NCBI RefSeq assembly: GCF_018831625.1
Contig: NZ_CP065193.1
Span: forward strand, 558,001-622,000
Source of the DNA: Spiroplasma endosymbiont of 'Nebria riversi'
Lineage (GTDB): Bacteria; Bacillota_I; Bacilli_A; Mycoplasmatales; Nriv7
Length of the DNA stretch: 64,000 nt
Reading direction: 5' to 3'
Position numbers and translations under genes: made by a program. Positions 29,663 to 38,150 of the stretch are shown here, piece after piece; position 1 is the stretch's first letter, and the number at the start of each line of letters is the position of its first letter. The notes beneath the pieces were generated by a model. That model was not told the origin of the DNA. It saw only the letters and a list, made by a program, of their open reading frames with translations, and did not search any database.

Positions 29663-30459
29663 AAAATGTGTCAAATATTAAAAATAGCAAAATCAACATA
29701 TTATTATCAAACTAATAATTGTGTTAAGTAGGATGTTAATAATTATGAAGAAGAAGTTATCGGTGCATTTAATAAAAGTCGTAAAAATTTATGGTGCTCG
29801 TAAAATTAAAGCTGTTTTAATGAGAAAAGATATTATCTTATCACGCCGAAAAATCAGATTCCTTATGATCAAAAATAATTTGGTTTCTAAATACACCAAA
29901 TTAAAATATCGTAATCATAAAACAATGGTTAATAATGACCAAATTAGTAATGTTTTAAATCGTCAATTTAATAACAAAAAAACTAATGAAGTTGTTATTA
30001 GTGATTTAACATATGTGCAAGTTGGAGGAAAATGACATTATATTTGTTTATTAATTGACTTGTTTAATCGAGAAATAATTGGCTATAGTGCCTGACCAAA
30101 CAAAACCGCTGAACTAGTTCAACAAACTTTTCATAAAATAACACGACCATTAAATAAAATAACTTTATTTCATACTGATCGTGGTAATGAGTTCAGAAAT
30201 AAAATTATTGATGAAATTTTAATAACCTTTAATATTAAAAGATCATTGAGTGCGAAGGGTTGTCCTTATGACAATGCTGTGGCTAAAACAACTTACAAAA
30301 CTTTTAAAACGGAATTTATCAAGGGTAAAAAATTTGAAAATTTAACACAATTAAAATGCGAATTATTTGATTTTGTTAATTGATACAATAATCTTATAAT
30401 ACATGGCAGTTTAAATTATTTAACGCCTGTTGAATTTAGAAAATGACAGTCTACATAAA
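29656..30459 (+). pseudogene. IS3-family transposase OrfB (copy 2), inactivated
   Basis: Relative to copy 1: a TAG replaces a sense codon after CVK near 29730, one extra A in CGTAAAAATTTATGG shifts the frame near 29785, and the catalytic Glu codon is AAA (AVAKTTYK instead of AVAETTYK). Downstream SDLTYVQVGGKW and LFHTDRGNEF remain. Each lesion alone would abolish activity. Confidence 0.85.
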
Positions 30460-30559
30460 AAGTGTCCAAAAAAGGGTTGCCATACCAAAATGTTATTGCT
30501 GCTCACACCGGATATAATACATTTGTACTTGTATATTGAATAAAGTAAAGGAGAAAAAA

Positions 30560-31420
30560 ATGTCCAACACAAATAAGAAAATTGCTATTATTGTTGACTC
30601 ATCTAGCAACCTTGACCCTACAACTCTAAAAGAAAAGAATATTAATATCATTCCTTTATTAATAAGTTTTGAAGATAGAACTGAAATTGAAGATACCACT
30701 AGTGATATTAAAAAATCTAATTTTTATGCTCGTGTTAAAAATGGTGAATATACTAAAACTAGTCAATCATCACCGGGGAAACTAATGAGCTTATGGCGAA
30801 AACTATTAGCTGAAGGGAATGATGAAATTATCTTTATTCCGATTGCTAAAGGATTATCTGGTCAATATCAAAACGCCTATATGTTATCACAAGAAAATGA
30901 ATTTAAAAACCGCGTTCATATTATTGATACTAACGGCGCTGCTACATTTAATAGTACATTAGCAATTAAAGCTAGTGAGATTGTAGCTAACGGCGACAAC
31001 ATTAATGATATTAATAAAATGGTAACCCAAGTTAAAAAAAATAGTTTAATTTACATTATCCCTGAAGATATCTCGCGACTTTCTAGAGGTGGTCGTGCTA
31101 AATCTGTTGTTGCTTCCCTAATAAGTTTAATCTGCGTTAAAGTAATTATTAAATTCGGCGAAATATCAGAAAAAAGCGGAATTGCCAGAACCTTAAACAA
31201 CGCTATTGAAAGCGTAATCACAAAAATTAAAGAATTTATTAATAATGAAAATTATATCTTAGAAATTCTCACATCACAATGTGATAAAAAAGTCACCACA
31301 ATTATTAACAAAATTATAACCAACCACCCCGAACTTAAAATCAAAAAAGCATTCCTCCCTAACTGTTTTGTCAGTCACGCCGGTGTTAATTCCGTAGGAA
31401 TTATTGTTGTTAAACAATAA
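30560..31420 (+). CDS. DegV-family fatty-acid-binding protein
   Basis: 286 aa. Typical DegV pattern: IAIIVDSSSNLDPTTLKEKN, EYTKTSQSSPGKLMSLWRKL (lipid-contacting TSQPS motif), IIFIPIAKGLSGQYQNAYML, then RLSRGGRAKSVVA and the C-terminal FLPNCFVSHAGVNSVGIIVV. Relatives bind long-chain fatty acids (FakB-like), presenting them for phosphorylation. ATG 30560 is preceded by AAAGGAG. It follows a decayed paralog in tandem and probably used the same promoter; a strong terminator follows. Confidence 0.88.
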   Translation: MSNTNKKIAIIVDSSSNLDPTTLKEKNINIIPLLISFEDRTEIEDTTSDIKKSNFYARVKNGEYTKTSQSSPGKLMSLWRKLLAEGNDEIIFIPIAKGLSGQYQNAYMLSQENEFKNRVHIIDTNGAATFNSTLAIKASEIVANGDNINDINKMVTQVKKNSLIYIIPEDISRLSRGGRAKSVVASLISLICVKVIIKFGEISEKSGIARTLNNAIESVITKIKEFINNENYILEILTSQCDKKVTTIINKIITNHPELKIKKAFLPNCFVSHAGVNSVGIIVVKQ

Positions 31421-31435
31421 ATAAAATTAACAAAG

Positions 31436-31460
31436 AAAAAGGTAGCGTTGCTACCTTTTT
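31436..31460 (+). terminator. Terminator after degV
   Basis: GGTAGC-GTT-GCTACC hairpin flanked by A5 and T5-6, 16 nt after the degV stop; it may also serve the convergent nagE gene. Confidence 0.85.
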
Positions 31461-31532
31461 TATTTACAGCACTAACAGTAATGCCAAGTTACCTTCTTTT
31501 AATGCTTTTAAAATAAAAACTATTTCCTATTT

Positions 31533-33272
31533 TTAAAAATTAGTTGCCAACAACACTTCTGATGATTGAAGCATTTTTTTTAACTCATCAGCAATAAATT
31601 GAGCATCATTGCCAACAACCAGTTGCATATCCTTATCTGAAATCATTTTCGGATTAAGCTTATTAACAATTTTTCTTACTTTAAATCTGACTTTATTTAA
31701 TTGTTCAATTTTTCCAGCATCAACATTTTTAACAACAATTCTTAGCCTTGTAATGCAATTATCAGCACTAATAATATTATCTTTACCTAAAATATCCAAA
31801 ATTTCTCTCGCTAATAACTGATAAGAAGATAGTGGTAAACTATTATCCAAATTATTTATTTCACTAACATTTTCCTCGCGACCTAATGTCTGGTAATTAA
31901 ACTTCTTAATCAAATAACTAAAAGAAAAGTAGTAAGCCCCCCCACTTATAATACCAATTGGTAATATTCAAGCCGGATTTGCTAGCACTTGGGCAAAACC
32001 TGACTCCCAAGTTATTTTAGCAATTTTCATTGATTGATAAAAACTTAAAATATAATCAATAGCACCTGCAGAAAACCCAAAGCCAATCCGAATTCCTAAA
32101 CCAACAGTAATTGCAGAAATAATGCCTGATAAGACAATATGAACAAAAAATAATACGGGGGCTGCATAAATAAAACTAAATTCTAACGGTTCAGTAACCC
32201 CAGTTAAAAATGAAATGGACGCCGCTCCAAGTAATAATGCCATAACTTTTTTTCTTTGGTCAGGATGAGCACATTTAATGATCGCCAAGGCAGCAGCAGG
32301 TAATCCAAACATCATAATAGGAAAAAACCCACTTTGAAATAATCCAGCGCCAACAACTAAATCATTACTAAGAAATGCAGGAATATCGCCATTAATAACT
32401 GTTCCGTTCTGTGAAGTAGTATAAGGGTGTTGTCAAAAAAAATAAATATTAAGAACACGCATTAAACCACTAGGATTTAATGCTCTATTAAACATTGTAT
32501 AAACGCTAGCAACCCCTCATTGAATATGACGCGTTGAATTGTCAACTTTTTCAGGAATAATAGTTTGTCCAAAACTTAAAAGTCCTAACTGAAGTCAAGG
32601 TCAAATTATTGCCACAAAAATAGCAACTGGTAAAGAAACCAAAATAACAACTAATGGCACAAATCTTCTTCCTGAAAAAAATGACAAAGCAGTTGGCAAC
32701 TTAATGGATTGAAAACGATTATAACAAGTGGCTGCTAATATACCAGCAATAATGCCACTCAAAATTCCCATATCAATAGAATAAATAACTTCATTGCCTT
32801 TAAGTTGATATAAAAGTTTTGATTTATTTTCTAAGTTAACATCTAATAAAATTGTTGAATAAACAATTTTTGGTAATATCGCCATTAGACCAATTAATAT
32901 TGTATAAGCAAAAAAACCAATAAGAGCTGCTTCACCACGATTATCTTTAGCAAAACCAAAAGCCACGCCAATAGCAAAAAGAACAGAAAGATTATCAAAA
33001 ACACTGGCACCAATAACCTGCAATACTGAACCAATATATCAAATAACACCGTTCTCAGTAATTCCGAAATCTTTAGTCATCATTAATCCGCCCACACGAC
33101 TCAATATTGCCGCGATAGGTAAAATAGCAATCGGAAACATTAATGATTTAGCAAGTTTTTGTAATCCTGAACCTGTTTTATTACGAAAATGCTTTAAAGT
33201 ATTTTTTAGTTGAAAATTATTAGATGTTAGCTTAAGTTTTTTAAAATTACTAAAAATATGTTTAAATTCCAT
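31533..33272 (-). CDS. nagE: PTS N-acetylglucosamine-type EIICB permease (NagE-like)
   Basis: 579 aa. [100 protein letters not shown] and FGFSAGAIDYILSF. These match NagE better than PtsG (FSAGAIDY, IMMFGLP). EIIB at the C-terminus has the phospho-Cys in ISADNCITRLRIVVKN. It should bring in GlcNAc (or a related amino sugar) as the 6-phosphate, using a separate EIIA. A MurR/RpiR-like regulator gene lies 28 bp upstream on the same strand. Confidence 0.8.
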
Positions 33273-33300
33273 TTAAATTCAGTCCTACCTTTATTTTAAT

Positions 33301-34098
33301 TTATAACTTAACATTAATTATTTTTGCATACAAGAAATCTAATAATTGCATTAATAATTGCAATCTAATTGAAAAAACACTTCATAATTGTTCTTCTTCC
33401 GATTTAATTAAAAAATAGGATTTAAAACTTTTAACTAATTTTGTTTCTTTGCAAAAAATACCAATTGAATAAGCTTTATCTTTTACTTCTTCAATTATTT
33501 CACCAATTAATTTATTTGTACCACTTAATGATAGGCAAATAATAACATCATCGGCAGTAACTAATGGCAAGTACGAATAAATAACATTAATATCATTCTC
33601 GCAAATAACATTTTTATTTACTCATCTTAGTCTTTGTGCGAAAGAAATAGCGGGATAATATGAAATTCCAAAACCAAAAATAAAGATTGTTTTGGCATCA
33701 ATAATTTTTTTAACAATTAAATCAGTATCTTTATTAATAAAATCTAAATATAATCAATTATTCTCCTCATCTCTTGTTTTCATATATTCATTAAAAAAAT
33801 AGGTAATATTATTTTTCAATTGCAAATTAGTATTAACTTGTCGTCCTGAATTTTTAATTCTTTGATTAATAAGTTTTAATTGATACTTCAATTCAGTTCA
33901 ACCACTTAGATTTAATTTTTGACAAAAGCGAATTATTGAACTAGAAGAAGTAAAACAAGCTTCAGCAACACTTGTTGATGTTCAATCATCAATTTGTTCT
34001 AAGTTATTTAAAATAAATGTAGCAATGCTGGCATTAATAACATTGTCTTCATTAAACTTTATATGTTTTAATTTCTTAATAAAATCAAAATCTTCCAA
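33301..34098 (-). CDS. MurR/RpiR-family transcriptional regulator with SIS domain
   Basis: 265 aa. The N-terminal HTH_6 domain (SVAEACFTSSSSIIRFCQKL, then SGWTELKYQLKLI) is followed by an SIS sugar-phosphate-binding domain (IFIFGFGISYYPAISFAQRL, DVIICLSLSGTNKLIGEIIE). I chose a TTG start because AAGGAGG lies 5 nt upstream and no ATG is better placed. Being next to and cotranscribed with nagE, it probably senses an amino sugar phosphate and controls that permease. Confidence 0.85.
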
Positions 34099-34207
34099 AA
34101 TGGCCTCCTTATTTCATTTATATTATTTCCCTAATAATTGGATTATATCACAAAAACATTTCATCAGGTAAATTTTCCAAAAAATGCAATATATTTCATT
34201 AAAAAAT

Positions 34208-34253
34208 ATAAAAATAACCATTTGTAATGATAACAATAATGGTTATTTTTATA
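34208..34253. terminator. Bidirectional hairpin upstream of the regulator
   Basis: ATAAAAATAACCATT and AATGGTTATTTTTAT arms separate the divergent murR-like gene from viral-remnant sequence. T-runs occur on both strands. The rest of 34099-34368 shows no gene. Confidence 0.6.
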
Positions 34254-34302
34254 TTGATATCATTCTTAATAACTAATTTTATTGGCAGGGGAGGGGTAGC
34301 AA

Positions 34303-34337
34303 AGGTACATAAACCATATACATATGACAAGATTTTG
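34303..34337. repeat. Short repeat shared with 47305-47340 (inverted)
   Basis: A roughly 30-bp motif around CATATACATATGACAAGATT. The other copy is in inverted orientation next to IS3 copy 3. Probably a viral noncoding remnant. Confidence 0.5.
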
Positions 34338-34368
34338 GTTTTTACAAATTTTTAGGGGGTGTTTTCTT

Positions 34369-34470
34369 TTGGCAGTAATATTTTGTATTGAATGTGACAA
34401 CGAAAGCTATGTCATTGGTAATAAAAATACAGTTGGAATTTGCAATTCTTGTGATGAAAACGGTTTTTAA
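34369..34470 (+). CDS. Tiny zinc-ribbon-like protein in viral remnant
   Basis: 33 codons from a TTG start: LAVIFCIECDNESYVIGNKN then a second CxxC (CNSC). Two CxxC pairs 18 residues apart look like a zinc ribbon. An AGGGGGTG RBS precedes it. It sits with two other small genes ahead of a replication-gene fragment. Family not recognised. Confidence 0.45.
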   Translation: MAVIFCIECDNESYVIGNKNTVGICNSCDENGF

Positions 34471-34472
34471 TT

Positions 34473-34616
34473 TTGAAAGGAAAGATAAATTATAAAATAT
34501 GTCGCTGGTGTTTGCATATTAGAAAATTAGGAAATCACGGTGTTTGTGTTCAAAAATCTATTAATCATATTAAAAAAATTTTAAATCCGAAAGGGAAAAA
34601 GAAAAATGAAATATAA
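34473..34616 (+). CDS. Small Cys/Lys-rich protein in viral remnant
   Basis: 47 codons, TTG start 2 nt after the previous stop: LKGKINYKICRWCLHIRKLG, then NHGVCVQKS and a very basic tail (KKILNPKGKKKNE). The CRWC pair plus basic tail suggests nucleic-acid binding. It overlaps the next start by 11 nt. A start codon with its own RBS is not obvious, so confidence is low. Confidence 0.4.
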   Translation: MKGKINYKICRWCLHIRKLGNHGVCVQKSINHIKKILNPKGKKKNEI

Positions 34617-34908
34617 TGTTAAATTAGTTACTATAAAAAGAAAAATATTTAAAAATAAAGATGGTTCTACGATGTCAGGGTATTCTGCCGAATTTTTGCG
34701 TTATGAAAATGACTTATTTGAGCCTACCAGCGAATAAAAAGCCTTATGAATTGATGATAACAATCTAGAACAACAAGAAATTTATAAACTGTTAAAAGAA
34801 AATGTTAAATCATTTTTTAGTTGCGAATTAACTTTTGATAAAAAACCGAAAATAGTTAACTTGCAAAAAATTGAATTATCAAAAAATCAAAAAAACTTGT
34901 CTAGTTAG
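34606..34908 (+). pseudogene. Viral-remnant hypothetical protein with one nonsense codon
   Basis: MKYNVKLVTIKRKIFKNKDG..., TAA at 34735, then KALWIDDNNLEQQEIYKLLK and onward to a TAG at 34906 (about 100 codons in total). The reading frame is continuous except for the TAA. A GGGAAAAAG RBS lies upstream. The position ahead of the hairpin cluster and the rep fragment suggests a viral or plasmid replication-region gene; family unknown. Confidence 0.5.
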
Positions 34909-34925
34909 TTGATAAAAATCTTGGT

Positions 34926-34986
34926 CTGCGAAGCGGTGCGGAAGGCGTATGCCCCACCCGCTTAGCGGTTAGTCGGCGAAGCCGAC
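34926..34986 (+). other. GC-rich hairpin cluster, candidate viral replication or packaging signal
   Basis: About two thirds GC by eye in an otherwise very AT-rich region. Three tight hairpins can form in a row: GGC-GTAT-GCC, CCGC-TTA-GCGG and the perfect GTCGGC-GAA-GCCGAC. It lies between small viral-type genes and a rep-like fragment. Such structures are typical of ssDNA phage origins and packaging signals; the function is inference. Confidence 0.5.
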
Positions 34987-35041
34987 TATTACTTGATTAA
35001 ATAACACAACTGAACGAAAACCTAAAATAGGAGCAAAAAAT

Positions 35042-35316
35042 ATGAATTTACAAGCTAAAAATCCGACTGATTTTTATATGAAAACCATTTATTACGGTTA
35101 ATACATTCGTAATGTTGTTATGCCCTTAGAACTCATTAAAACAAATACTCGTAATGTTAGTGGTTTAAAGAATAAAGGCGAACGAGAAATCAAAATGTTA
35201 AATAGTAATGTGCGTGCTAAATGTAGCACTATGCTATCAGAAAGGCATATCATAATTTTTCAGTTAAATAACTTACATTTTTAACTTTGACTTATAAGTT
35301 AAATGAAACAGATGTT
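35042..35316 (+). pseudogene. Plectrovirus replication-like protein, 5' fragment
   Basis: MNLQAKNPTDFYMKTIYYG, TAA near 35100, then YIRNVVMPLELIKTNTRNVS, GLKNKGEREIKMLNSNVRAK and a short end. I associate this N-terminus with Spiroplasma plectrovirus replication proteins, but only from memory. The body of the gene is gone and the fragment runs into a solo IS3 end. Confidence 0.4.
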
Positions 35317-35347
35317 AAAAAGTGTCCAAAAAAGGGTTGCCATACCA
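35317..35347 (+). repeat. Solo right end of the IS3-family element
   Basis: AAAAGTGTCCAAAAAAGGGT followed by TGCCATACCA matches the right ends of IS3 copies 1 and 2 exactly, but no transposase or left end is adjacent. It is a scar of a deletion that removed the rest of the IS and flanking viral genes. Confidence 0.8.
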
Positions 35348-35350
35348 AAT

Positions 35351-35557
35351 TCATTTCCACGGACGAATAGCTTTTTTCTTGTAATAAATTACAGTTTCTA
35401 ATGAGCGGACTTTTCTTTTAAAATTAGGATTATTACGCGAAAGTCCATAATAGCGTTCTACAATTTCAGCAACACTATCATAAACGCCGACTAACTCATT
35501 GGTTTCGCAAGAATATATAACATAACAATATTTTTTAGCCATTTCGTACTTGTTCAA
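35351..35557 (-). CDS. Small phage-like protein, 3' end altered by IS scar
   Basis: Residues MAKKYCYVIYSCETNELVGV then YDSVAEIVERYYGLSR and KVRSLETVIYYKKKA. This pattern occurs in small phage proteins with a NUMOD/HTH-like end, but I cannot name the family. The next codon, TGA, reads as Trp, and the frame continues into the IS end before stopping at about 35315, so the native C-terminus was replaced. Start uncertain: TTG 35557 or ATG 35542, neither with a clear RBS. Confidence 0.5.
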   Translation of the reverse strand: MNKYEMAKKYCYVIYSCETNELVGVYDSVAEIVERYYGLSRNNPNFKRKVRSLETVIYYKKKAIRPWK

Positions 35558-35567
35558 GATTTAATAA

Positions 35568-35945
35568 CTAATTTAAATCAGTTTCTTTTAATCATTCGGG
35601 AATAATATAATTAAAATTAATATCTTTATCAAGTTCAGATTTTTTAATATTTTCTAAAAATTTTTGTCGATTTTTAATTTTAACTTCTTCATACAAATTA
35701 ATAATTTCTTGCCCCTTAATGGTTGTAATTTTCTCTGCACCGTTGGCATCATACTTAATAACTTCATAAACATTTTCTGTAAAAATACCAACCACCATCT
35801 GATTTGCATATTTAATTGATGGGTATACTAGTTTGCGAGGAACTCAAGAACCACCATCGCTATTGGGAATTGATAGTAAAATCAAATTTGTTATTTCAGC
35901 AACAATATATTTTTTATTCAAAAATAAATTTTTTAAGTTAGTCAT
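35568..35945 (-). CDS. Hypothetical protein of the viral/plasmid remnant, 125 aa
   Basis: MTNLKNLFLNKKYIVAEITN, then LSIPNSDGGSWVPRKLVYPS, a hydrophobic strand MVVGIFTENVYEVIKYD and a charged helical C-terminus (EEVKIKNRQKFLENIKKSEL). TGA Trp codons occur in conserved-looking places. An AGGAG RBS sits upstream, and the next small gene starts 11 nt past its stop. It is preceded by palindrome-rich DNA that may control it. Family not recognised. Confidence 0.55.
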
Positions 35946-36024
35946 TATTTATTAACTCCTCATATCAATATTTTTTTGGTTTTTGTAAAAAAATAATATA
36001 TATCCTTCCTTATATACAATTTCC

Positions 36025-36105
36025 TAGTTAGCTAACATAGTTAACTATCTAAATAAATCTATGTTATCTCTCTTATGTTAACTAAATTATGTTAGCTAAC
36101 TGGGT
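36025..36105. promoter_or_regulatory. Cluster of short palindromes, operator-like
   Basis: Repeated GTTAGCTAAC, AGTTAACT and ATGTTAACTA palindromes within 80 bp upstream of the minus-strand gene at 35945. They resemble the AACTAAGTTA/TAACTTAGTT element in the viral leaders at 6815 and 19433. Possible binding sites for a viral regulator. Confidence 0.4.
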
Positions 36106-36540
36106 GCGAGAAATTCTCAAAATTACCAAAAAGCATTTTTTGGCACACCTAAAAAGTGTTCTCATATTTACAACACAATTTTTAGATAGAATTTAGTTTT
36201 TTGTTCGAACAAGTTAATAAAGTTAGTTTAATTTTATTAATTAAAATACCTACCTTCTTTAAAAAATTATTGTTAAGAGAAGTATTCTTACTGGTCTAAA
36301 GTGGTTACCTTACACACATAATTATAAACCAATCTCCAATATTTATAAGAAGTGCATATTTTGTTTTACAAAAGAACAAAAAAGACGATATTATTGTCTT
36401 TTTCTTATTTCACTACATCTTTGTTATACGCCCATTATTCGTTTACCTAATGATATTTTGGAATTAGAAAGTTATGATATTGAAAAACTAATTAATTGAG
36501 ATTAATTTTAATAACAATTACCAACATCTAATTAACAAGT
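36106..36540. other. Intergenic region upstream of dnaA with T repeat and gene remnant
   Basis: No intact gene. T repeat copy 2 with its hairpin lies at 36355-36434. At about 36440-36503 the plus strand encodes an open end (RLPNDILELESYDIEKLINW plus one residue), apparently the 3' remnant of an unknown gene. The rpmH/rnpA genes usually found beside dnaA are not here, so viral/IS DNA has entered this junction. Confidence 0.5.
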
Positions 36541-36634
36541 AATTAACAATTTTTTAGTTATTATTAAATTTTGTGGATAACTTTTTCCACTTTAAAGTTA
36601 TGATATTTATAGGAAGTAATTCAAGGTGTGATTT
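36541..36634. promoter_or_regulatory. oriC: oriC, upstream part (dnaA leader)
   Basis: A perfect DnaA box TTATCCACA is present on the minus strand at 36571-36580 (TTGTGGATAA), followed by a weaker TTTCCAC. AT-rich spacer and the dnaA RBS (AAGGTG) follow. Confidence 0.75.
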
Positions 36635-37981
36635 ATGAGTCATAAAGAAATGTGAGAACAAGTTAAAACAAAATTAATGGGTGAAACAATTGATCCAATT
36701 ATTTTTAATACTTATATTAAAAATACTAATATTCATTCAATTACTAACAATAATGAATGTATCATTTTAGTTCGGAGTGGTTTTGCAAAAGAAATTTTAA
36801 CAAAAAATTTAACTAATAAAATTCAAATTATTATTAATCAAGTTAGTAATCGCCAACTAAGTGTTAAATTCCTTGAACAATACGAAATTAAAAATATGCC
36901 CCATCAACAATATGATGAATGTGACGATAATTTAAAAAGTAATAAAAAAAAATTTACCTTTACTAACTTTGTTAAAGGATCTTGTAATCAAGATGCTTAT
37001 CAAGCATCATTGGCTGTTGTTAAAAATCTTGGTGTTAGTTGAAATCCATTATTTATTTATGGAAATTCAGGACTAGGTAAAACACATTTATTACACGCTG
37101 TAGAAAATGAAATTATTAAAAATAATCCTAATATTAAAATTCGCTACTTATCTTCAGAAGAATTTGGTCGTATGTTTTTAGAAATATATAATCATGGGAT
37201 TGATGCGATTGAAGATTTTAAGGATTCTTTTAATAATTATCAAGTATTATTAATTGATGATATTCAATTATTAGCCAAAAGAAACAAAACTAATGAAATC
37301 TTTTTTAATATTTTTAATCGTTTTATTGATGACAATAAACAAATTATTCTAACTTCTGATAAATATCCTGATGAATTAGATGGTTTTGAACAAAGGATGG
37401 TGTCACGATTTCAAAGCGGATTAAGTGTTTGTTTAGATGCTCCTGATTTTGAAACAGCCTTAAATATCTTAAACCTAAAAGTTAAAGAAATTAATTATAA
37501 TGCAACGGTTTTTGCCAAAGAAGTTTTAGAATTTATTGCCTTAAATTTTAATACTGATGTTCGGAAATTAGAAGGAGCTTTAAATCGGATAATTTTCTTC
37601 TCAGTAATGAACATTAGTGCTGAAAAAATAATTGAATTAGAAGATGTTAAAGAAGCATTTAAAAGTTCAAATATTATTATTGACAAGCGAGAAAAAATTA
37701 CTATTAAAAAGATTAAACAAATTGTTGCCGAATATTATAATATTCCTGTTAAGTTGCTGATTAGTAAAACTAGAGTTGCAAACATTACCATTGCCCGTCA
37801 TTTAGCAATGTTTTTAGCAAGAACGCTTATTGATGAACCATTTTCACGGATTGGGATTGAATTTGGTGGTAAAGACCATTCAACGGTAATTAATGCTTGT
37901 CAAAAAATTGAGATTTTAATTAAAAATAATAAAGAATTTGCTAAAGTAGTTCATTTGCTAATTGCTAAATGTCAAGGATAA
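36635..37981 (+). CDS. dnaA: Chromosomal replication initiator DnaA
   Basis: 448 aa. Domain I (residues 1-80), a short linker, then the AAA+ domain with Walker A NPLFIYGNSGLGKTHLLHAV (about 138-157), Walker B LLIDDIQLLAKR and sensor LTSDKYP. The C-terminal DNA-binding domain carries RVANITIARHLAMFLAR and the box-recognition segment GGKDHSTVINA. TGA Trp codons occur at MWEQV and SWNPL. DnaA boxes lie on both sides of the gene, as in many Firmicutes and mollicutes. AAGGTG RBS. Confidence 0.97.
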
Positions 37982-38150
37982 ACTTTTTTAAAGCAATAAA
38001 GTTATTAACAAAATTGTTAACAAATTATTAACACTAAAAATGTGTGATACTATAAAATAGTTAGCGGTATTTGGAAGTTATCCACATTGTCCACAGTATA
38101 CTACTAATACTACAATAAATATAAATATAATATATAAGGAGTTGCTCTAA
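37982..38150. promoter_or_regulatory. oriC: oriC, downstream part (dnaA-dnaN spacer)
   Basis: Contains a perfect DnaA box TTATCCACA (38078-38086) directly followed by TTGTCCACA (38087-38095, one mismatch), AT-rich stretches with repeated GTTAACAAATTATTAACA-like sequence suited to duplex opening, and the dnaN RBS (AAGGAG). The two boxes are head-to-tail. Confidence 0.85.

Larger units (their letters stand above)
29268..30486 (+). mobile_element. IS3-family (IS150-like) element, copy 2, full length
   Basis: About 1219 bp, with the complete left end (TGGATAGGTTGC...) and right end (...CCATACCA). orfA is intact; orfB has three lesions. It is inserted in a degV pseudogene. Confidence 0.85.
28484..30543 (+). 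pseudogene. DegV-family fatty-acid-binding protein, decayed and cut by IS3 copy 2
   Basis: DegV features survive in pieces: LVESATGYDEEQAK, IKTGQTPPGILKEKW (the TSQP-type motif), FFPISSHLSGQYQSAILLAQ and LVRGSRISSAAA. A TAA sits at codon 3 and several frameshifts follow. IS3 copy 2 is inserted near the 3' end after MSLISSN; the last codons VIAAHTGYNTFVLVYIE resume at about 30490. The sequence AATG occurs on both sides and may be the target duplication. An intact degV follows 16 nt downstream. Confidence 0.8.

Noticed and set aside
36355-36434. T repeat considered as a CRISPR or phase-variable unit
   Set aside because: Only two full copies far apart and one partial copy; no regular spacer array anywhere in the window.
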